A DNA stretch of 64,000 nt from Symbiodinium natans (taxonomy: Eukaryota; Sar; Dinophyceae; Suessiales; Symbiodiniaceae): the NCBI GenBank assembly GCA_905221605.1, contig CAJNDS010000759.1, forward strand, positions 1 to 64,000, in the 5' to 3' direction. The notes beneath the pieces were generated by a model. That model saw only the letters and a list, made by a program, of their open reading frames with translations. It was not told the DNA's origin and ran no database searches. Both the position numbers and the translations under genes were made by a program. The stretch's first letter is position 1. The number at the start of each line of letters is the position of its first letter. Positions 46,201 through 55,200 of the stretch are shown here, piece by piece.

Positions 46201-49200
46201 AACAGTATAAGTTAGGGTGTAGGGTTTAGGGCTGCAAGGTTTGAGGTTTAGGGTTTGGTGAATTTCGCACCCGTTCCTTTGCTTTTCTAGTGCTCTAGAT
46301 CCATCAACCCTGAACCCTCAGCCTAAGCCCTACAGCCCTTAAGTCGGAGGTTATCGCCTCTTCAGGTTCTACCGGTTACCCAAAGGCTCCAATTAGCCGG
46401 TATGGGAGTCCCTAAACCCTAAGCCCTATATAAACCCTGAACCCTAAACCCTAAACCCTAAACCCTAAACCCTCTGGGTACTCGAAGCCCACGCTGTTCG
46501 CTCGACCAAGCGCAGGCCGGCGACGAGGACTTCTGGAAGCAGCTTTGTGAACACAACCTTCAGAGCCCGGGCACCGTCGTTTGTTTTTTGGGGGGTTTAG
46601 GGTTCAGGGTTTCGGGATTAGGGTTTAGGGTTTAGGGTTTAGGGTTTAATTAGGGTTTAGGGATTAAGGTTTAGGGTTTAGGGGGGGTTCGGGGTTCTTA
46701 ACTTGGCCCTAAGTCCTCAACCCGAATACTCTGGGATGTTGGAGACTTCAGTGTTCAAAGCGGCACCCAGGGCATGCAAAGCCGCAGAATCCAAGAACTG
46801 GAAAGTTCAGGTTGAAAAACGGCCCGCAACCGCATCTTGCTTAGGGCTGAGATCTTGAAGTTTAGGGAAGGTCAAAGTAGTTTGAGGAATTTGGGGGTGA
46901 CGTTAGGGCTCTTCGGGTTTTATGGTATGTTTCGGGGCTTTCGGATTTTTCGGTTTTCGGGTTGAGGGCTTTGGGCTTGTAGGTACCCCTACTTGCATGT
47001 TCAGGGTACTTAGCAACTAAATCATAAGCGTGGTTACAACCCACTTCTAAGCCCCTGAAGTACCCCAATAGTGTAACCCTAAACCCTAAACCCTAAACCC
47101 TAAACCCTAAACCCTAAACCCTAAACCCTAAACCCTAAACCCTAAACCCTAAACCCTAAACCCTAAACCCTAAACCCTAAACCCTAAACCCTAAACCCTA
47201 AACCCTAAACCCTAAACTTAAACCGGCAATTGGGTTATAAGTACACTCATAATTGGGTTACTAAGTACCATGAGCCTCCAAGTGACGGCAGGGCGGTGGA
47301 AGGAAGTGCGGTCTGGGCCTCCCTGGTCGCAGTCCCAAGGCAACAGGGTTGATAGGTATTTGGGATTGGGGTTCAGGGTTTAGGGTTTAGGGTTTAGGGT
47401 TTAGGGTTTAGGGTTTAGGGTTTAGGGTTTAGGGTTTAGGGTTTAGGGTGTTCCGAAGTGCCGCGGTCCCGACCCGCCAGGTCGGGCCGCCTCGGTGCAG
47501 CGGATCCCACCCCAACCACCCAAACTACCGCCTTTTTCGGGTTTAGAGCGGTCTAACCCCCACGGTCCCCCTACCAAGGGGGCTTTCACCTCGACTCTCC
47601 CCGATGGCCGGGATGGGAGGTATGACTGCTGCTGTTGCTTGAGCCTACACTCTCCAGGATCGGGACAATCAAAATTCACCCGTTTAAGACAATCTCAAGC
47701 GCATAGCTAAGCCATGGCGGGGGGCAACCCTGGCGGGGGCAACCCGGCGGGGGCAACCCTGGCGGGGGCAACGCTGGTGGGGGCAACCCTGGCAGCCCTG
47801 CCAGGGCACTCTGGCGGGGGCAGCTCGGGCGGGGGCAACCCTGCTTGGAGGTTGATGGACTTAAGAACCACTTTTAACTGGGCTTATAACCCTTACTTAT
47901 AATTGGAATAACCCCCAAAAGGCCCCTTTAGATGTATTATAAGTAGGGTTATAAGTACAGTTATCTAGTGGTTCGTAAGTAGCGTGAACCTTCAAGTGGC
48001 GGGGCAACCCTGGGGGCGGGGGGGGGCAACTTTGATGAAAACAACTTTGGTGGGGGCAACCCTGGCGGGGGCAAATCTGGCGGCGGGGGCAACCCTGTCA
48101 CTGTAGCACTGGCAACCCTGGCAAGGGCAGCCCTGTCGGCATGGCGGTGGTTGAGGTTCATGAGACTTACGAACCACTTAGTTTTTAGGGTTTTTTTTGG
48201 TGGGGAAACCCTGGCAGGGCAACCCTGGCGGGTGCAACCCTCGCGGGGGTAACCCTGGCGGGCAACCCTGGCAGGGGCAACCCTGTCACCCGCCAAACTT
48301 GGCGTCGGCAACCCTGCGGCGGCAACGCTGGTGGGGCAACCCTGGCAGGGGCAACCCTGGCAGGGGCAACCCTGGCGCGGCCGGCAACCCTGGCGGGCAA
48401 CCCTGCGGGGGCAAATCTGGTGGGGCCAACCAAGCCTGTCAGGGGGTGGGTTGCCTTCACCAAGCCTGGCGGGCTGGCGGGGGCAACCCTGTCACTATAA
48501 CACTGGCAACCCTGGCAGGGGCAACCCTGTCACCATGGTTTTAGGGTTTTTTTTGGTAGGGTAAGCCTGGCGGGGCAACCCTGGCGGGGGCAACCCTGGC
48601 GGTGGTAGCCCTGGCGGACAACCCTGTAGCGGCAACCCTGGCGGGGGCAACCCTGGCGGGGGCAACCCTGCGGGGGCAACCAGCCCTGCCAGGGGCCAAC
48701 TCTGGCGGGGCAACCCTGTCTGTCAGCAACCGCAAACGAGACCAACTTGCTGGCGGGGGCTACGGCGGGGCCTCAGGGCCCGACCTCCCCCGCCAGGGCC
48801 GCCTCCCGCAGGAGGGGGGGGGGGGCGCGTGTTGACTGCTGCTGTTGCTTGAGCCTGCACTTTCCTGGATCAACAGAGAGCGGAAGACACTCTGGCCCAG
48901 CCTGGTCTTTTTTTCGGCAGGACCTCCTATGCTGGCGTCGCGCGTCTTGGGCCCGGCCTCCCCACCGGATTCGCGCAAGGGCCGGTGGGGGGCGACCCTG
49001 GCGGGCGGCAACCGTGGCGGTGTGGCGGGGGCAACTCTGCCAATAGCAGGGCAACCCAAGGGCGGCCCTGGCGGGGGCAACCCCTGCGGGGGCGACCCTG
49101 GCGGGGGCAACCCTGGCACGGGCAACCCTGGAAGGGGCGAGGCTTTTTTGTATAAAAAATACCTTTTTTTTCTCTATATACAAACAGATATGCAAACATG

Positions 49201-52200
49201 TCAACCTTGGCGGGGGCAGCGACTTCTAATGGGAAACCCTGGCAATTAATTGAGAACTTAGACAGGGCCCTTCAAGCATCTGGGGCCCATAAGGCGCTTG
49301 AAGCCCTGCTCGGCAACTAAACTAGAGAAGGACGACGAAGCCTCGCCAGCGCGCGAGGAGGACAAGGTGGGCAGGGCCGTCGCAGAGAAGGTGCACAATT
49401 CCTGAGTAGGCGACGTGAGGAGGCGTGGAACCCTGACGGGGCAACCCGGCGAGGGCAATGTCACCCTGGGGGCAACCCTGGCGGGGCAACCCTGCCAAGG
49501 GCAACCCTAATTTAACTCGGCGGCGACCCTGGCGGGGGCAACGCTGGTGGGGGCAACCCTGGTGGGGGCAACCCTGGCAGGGGTAAAACTGGGCAACCCG
49601 GCGGGGTTGCGATAAAAACCATTAAATCTACTGGACGTCTTAATTATAAAATAGAATGACATTGAAAGACTTCTCATAAAGTAAAATAGGATGAAGAAAG
49701 AAGTAACTAAGATAATGAATCCTGCATTTTCATTTGGTACAGCTTTTAACATAGCAATTGGCATAAGAAATACCATTCAGGTACGATATGTAAAGGAGTA
49801 AGTAAGTAATCCACATGCTTCTAATGCATTATCTGGATGTGAGAAAGAAGAGAAGCCGATAATAATTAAAGGAAAAATGCTATTTTATGATTAGTGGAAT
49901 TCCTTAAAGGAATATTAGAAGATAGAAAATGTAGATTAAAAATATGAAAAATGGCGGGGGCAACCCTGGGGCATCCTGGCGGGGCAACCCTGGCGGGGGG
50001 CCACCCTGGCGGGGGGCCAGCCTGGCGGGGGGCCACCCTGGCGGGGGCAACCCTGGCGGGGGCAACAACCCTGGCGGGGGCAAACCTCGGAGACAACCCT
50101 GGTGGTGGCAACCCTGGCGGGGGCAACCCTGGCGGGGGCAAGGTGAGGTATAAACATATATATATATATACATGTGTGTCTGGAGTCTCAAAGGAGCGGG
50201 GGGCCACTAATGGACGACGCAGCATATAGGTGCACGATTCCTGAATTGGCGGCGAGGCCAATTCCCGATTCAACTGGGGGCAACCCGGGCAACCCTGTCA
50301 CCCTGGCGGGCAACCCTGGCGGGGCAACCCTGGTGGGGGGCAACCCCGGCGGGGGCAACCCTGGCGGGCAACCCTGGCGAGGGCAACCCTGGCGGGGGCA
50401 ACCCTGGCGGGGGCAACCCTGGCAGGGGCAACCCTGGCGGGGCAACCCTGGCCAAGCCAACCCTGGCGGGGGCAACCCTGGCGGGGCAACCCTGGGTGGG
50501 GGCAATGGCGGGGGCAACCCTGGTGAGGGCAACTCTGGCGGGGCCCTGGCGGGGGCAACCCTGGTGGGGGCAACCCTGATAGGGGCAACCCTGGTGGGGG
50601 CAACCCTGGCGGGGGCAACCCTGGCGGGGGCAACCCTGGCGGGGGCAACCGGCGGGGGCAACCCTGGCGGGGGCAACCTGGCGGGGGCGCAACAGCTTCT
50701 TAGGCCCGACCTCCCCCGCCGGGGTCGCGCGTCGGGGGTTTAGGGTTAATCCATTATTACATTGTGCCCTATGGCTAGCAGGGATGCATCAGGTGTGGCA
50801 AGCTCGATCTGCTTGGCAAAGCAAGCAGATCTCGAAGCGGTAGCGTTCAGTTGTACCGGCCGCCGCCTGGCGCGGGCGGCCTATGGTTTAGGGTTTAGGG
50901 TTTAGGGTTTAGGGTTTAGGGTTTAGGGTTTAGGGTTTAGGGTTTAGGGTTTAGGGTGTAGGGTTAGGGTTTAGGGTTTAGGGTTTAGGGTTTAGGGTTT
51001 AGGGTTTAGGGTCTAGGGTCTAGGGTCTAGGGTCTAGGGTCTAGGGTCTAGGGTTTAGGGTTTAGGATCGCAAAAAGGATTTCGGGGTTGCTAGCTCATC
51101 TTCCGATAAGGAGCCACATGATGAGCGCCATCATCGATGGCGCGGAGCAAGTCCGCGAGGACGGCCTTGTCGAAGGTCACGCCGCGAGGTTGCACTGTGC
51201 ATCGGAGTTTCCCATATCCCTGAATTTTGTTAAGTGATACTTGGGAGCCCACTAGGTCGCTATGACTTAAGGAAGATGGTCTTTGCGCATCCCAGTGCCT
51301 AGACACTCCAGTACCCCTTCATCAAGAAGATTCCTCAAATCATGTTCGGACCCCTCTCTACCCCATCCAGTACCAGTATACCCCATCCAGTACCAGTTCA
51401 GGAGTATGCCCCGCGAAATGGCTATATCTTTACCGGCACACCTCTCAGAGCTGCAGGAATTCCAGGTCAGGGCTGCGACTAAGCATGCCCTCAGCCTATG
51501 AACCTTCAAACAGAGGCCTACTCGCTCCTCTTCGCACTAGAGGCACGGGAGCGATCCGAAAGCAGACGGTTTTCTCAGGCGTATACAGAGCTTAGGGTTT
51601 AGGGTTTAGGGTTTAGGGTTTAGGGTTTAGGGTTTAAGGTTTAGGGTTTAGGGTTTAGGGTTTAGAGCTTAGGATTTAGGGCTTATTGTTTAGGACTCAG
51701 GGCGAGTCTGGCTTTTGTCCTCAGTGGAGCTCCACTTCCCCCACCCAAGCAACCGCAGCGGCACTCTTGTTTTTGTTATACAAGGGTCCTCAAGGAGGGG
51801 GGGGGGGGGCGGGTTCAAGAGGGGTATGTAGCCCAAGGTTTCCGAATACTCTCCGCTACTCCGTAAGGCTCCCTAAGGTTCCCTAGGTACCACCACCATG
51901 CACCCCCCCCCCCTTAAAGGACCCTTTAGCTTTCGTTCGAAATGCCATTGTAGCAGCAACAACAACAAGAACAAAGCGTTCCAGCTTTTTCTAGGGTACC
52001 CGGGGACCCAATACCTGTCGTAAGAGCGTCCAGAAGTATAGTTCAAACACATTATCCAAAATTCAGGAGTGGCAAGGCCTAAACCTAGAACTACGCACTA
52101 CCCTCAGCACAAAACTTGATCTTGAGTTTCGGGACATTGGTCTCTTTGGTTTCTCCGGAACCTACCCAGGGTGCGACGAACATGAATTTCGTTATCAGAT

Positions 52201-55200
52201 CTTCAGAAGCTTCAGACCACACACCCGGTTCAAGGAAGCACCGTGTACGGTTCACCCTAAACCTATACCCTGAACCCTACAGAAACCATAACATGAAGCT
52301 TAGGTTTAGGTTTAGGGGTTAGCCGGGCCAAGTTTCTTGAAACCCCCAATGCACAGAAACTCCATATGACTAGTCGTATTGCCTTATGCCCCCTTTGTAG
52401 TCATACTGAAGTATACTATACTAACCCTCAAAACCCCATTCTAAGAATAAGGCCCCTGTAGCAGGGTGTTTGGGTTGCCCACCCTTCAGTCCGAGTGTTG
52501 TGGGCTTAGGGCTTAGGATGTAGGGTTTTGTTTGGGGTTTGGGGCTTACGGTTTGGGATGTGCCGTTCGCCCAAGGAACACGCAGCTTGCAGCAGTCGAA
52601 GAACCACCCTTTCACTTTTTATGATCGAAGCTAGGATGCCCCAGAGTTTTTTTTTTTTTTTTTGGGGGGGGGGGGGAATATGGCCACTGAGGCTAAAGCG
52701 GTTTAACGTGGCGCATCATCGGGTTTATAGTATCCTCACGTCATGCTGTTGGATTCGTCATTCCCTTCTGGATTCCAGAAACGCAAACAAAGCATCGGCG
52801 GCTTGAACGTTGCCATGGAATCTAGCAAGCGCTTCGCCTTTATTTTCTGGGTTTCCCTACTACGTCCCTCTATACTACCCCCCCTAGGTTCCCCCCCTTA
52901 CATAACCTTATTAGGCTTAATCATCCTTAAGTAGCCTTAAGTATGGGGGGGGGGGGAGGGGGGGGGGAGGGGGGGGGGAGAGGGGGGGGGGGGGGGGGTA
53001 GTTTGAGGGGGGGTAGTAGGGGAACCCATGATTATTGAGTTTCCCAAAGCAATGGACCAGCCAATGAAAAGAAGAGACTCTGCACAAGGCTGTTGTGGGG
53101 AGTAGATTTGGTTCTTGGTGTCGAAAACCCATGTAACCGCTGAACCGTCAACCCCAACCCCCCCCCCCCCCCCGAAAAATACAAAAACGAGAGGGGCGAT
53201 ACAACCCAAACCCTAGAACCTCTACCTCTAAACCCAATAGAACCTCAACCCTAAACCTCTATAAAGCCCAAAAAATAGCTATAGAACCCAAACCCTAAAA
53301 CTTCAACCTATAAACCCCAAAGACCTGTAGAACCTAAACCCTCAACCTATAAACCATCAAGACCGTAGACCCAACCCTTAAAGTCCGTAAACCCTAACCC
53401 CTAAACACCCTAAAGCTCAGACTCTATCAGCCCTAAACCCTGAACCCTAAGCCCTAACCCTGAAACCCTGTAAACCCTGTAGACCCTGTAAATCCTGTAA
53501 ATCCTGTAAACCCTGTAAACCCTGTAAACCCTGTAAACCCTGTAAACCCTGTAAACCCTATAACCCCTACAAACCCTATAAACCCTATAAACCCTACAAA
53601 CCCTATACACCCTTTAAACCCTATAAACTCTTTAAACCCTATAAACCCTATAAACCCTACACACCCTATAAACCCTATAAACCCTATAAACCCTACAAAC
53701 CCTATAAACCCTTAAAAACCCTGAAAAACTCTGAAAAAAACCTTAAAACCCCTTAAAACCCCTTAAAAAACCCTATAAACCCTAAAAGCCCCACAAACCT
53801 TAGACCCCTGAACGCAGCATGGAGGTGCCCACCTTGCGCGGCACGATGCGCATGCTGATGCTGCGGAACCCCTGGGGCGGAGACAAGGACCCTGGTCACC
53901 ATCCACCTAGCCCTAAACCCTAAACCCAAAACCCAAAACCCTAAACCCCAAACCCTAAACCCTAAACCCTAAACCCTAAACCCTAAACCCTAAACCCTAA
54001 ACCCTAAACCCTAAACCCTAAACCCTAAACCCTAAACCCTAAACCTACCTGCGGAGCTTTTGGGCTTAAGAGGGTTCAGAGTTTGGGGGGTTTGGCGGTT
54101 TTGGGGGTTTGCGGTTTTGCAGGTTGGTTTGCGGGTTTGCGCGGGTTTGCGCGGGTTTGCGCGGGTTGGCGGGTTGGCGGGTTTGCGGGTTTGGGGGTTT
54201 GGGGGTTTGGGGGTTTGGGGGTTTGGGGGTTTGGGGGTTTGGGGGTTTGGGGGTTTGGGGGTTTGGGGGTTTGGGGGTTTGCGGTTTTGGGGTTTTGGGA
54301 TTTGGGGGTTTGGGGGTTTGGGGTTTTGGGGTTTTGAGGTTTGGGTTTGCGGGCTTCGGTTTCCAAATCGGACTCCTTTTGTCTACTGAAACTACTCCAG
54401 ATTTAATATGGACATGGGCTGGGTGTGGAGGACAGTTGCTCCAAATTGGTAAGGGTCCCTTTCTCATGGCGTTTTGTTTCTCATCTTCTGGTTACAGCTC
54501 AGACCCTAACCCCTGAACCCCTAACCCTAAACCCCTAAACCCCTAAACCCCTAAACCCCTAAACCCCTAAACCCCTAAACCCCTAAACCCCTAAACCCCA
54601 AACCCCTAAACCCCTAAACCCTAAACCCTTGCTTGTTAGCCAGGGCAAGGCCTGAACCCTGAACTCCGCACCAGCACGGCCCGCCCGGAGGAGTGGACTG
54701 GGCGCTGGTCCGACAATCACCCACTGTGGTCCCAGCACCAGGAGGCGGTTTAGGGTTTTGGGTTTAGGCTTTAGGGTTTTAGGGTTTTAGGGTGTAGAGG
54801 GGTGTACGGGTCTAGGGGTGCAGGGGGTTTAGGGGTTTTGACGTCGAGGGTGCTGAGAAGTAGGGTTCTATGTGCCCTAAATGGGGTTCGCGCGAGATAG
54901 GCCCCACTTATAGCTCTACTTATAAGAACCCTCAATTATAGCTCTAAGAACCCTCAAGCCCCGTAAGCCCTTCTTGAGGATTTAGGGTTTAGGTTTTAGG
55001 GCTTGACTCACAACCGGATCCTAATGAAAACTTAAGGCAATTCAGTTTGTTTTTGTCCTGACCCCAAACCCTAAACCTTAAACCCTAAACCCTATACCCT
55101 ATACCCTATACCCTATAAACCCTACACCCTAAACCCTAAACCCTAAACCCTAAACAAGGGGTACATAGTGGGATCTTTGCGAGGATCTTCGGAAGCTTGG

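Larger units (their letters stand above)
47720..50700. repeat. 15-bp GGGGGCAACCCTGGC minisatellite, in blocks
   Basis: Blocks at about 47720-47842, 47999-48145, 48196-48720, 48990-49135, 49520-49605, 49953-50145 and 50275-50695, interrupted by MITE A6, a half MITE (48147-48181), the mitochondrial fragment and unique segments. TGACTGCTGCTGTTGCTTGA occurs at both 47624 and 48834, and CCCGACCTCCCCCGCC at both 48779 and 50706, so a larger unit was duplicated. All long glycine- and proline-rich frames here are repeat artefacts. It lies within calpain intron 12. Confidence 0.93.

Noticed and set aside
47700..50745. Many Gly/Asn- or Pro/Val/Ala-rich frames up to 189 codons
   Set aside because: They are translations of the 15-bp minisatellite in all frames, not genes.
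54060..54516. WGFGGLGV-rich and PPNPQTPK-rich frames
   Set aside because: Produced by the GGGGGTTT array.
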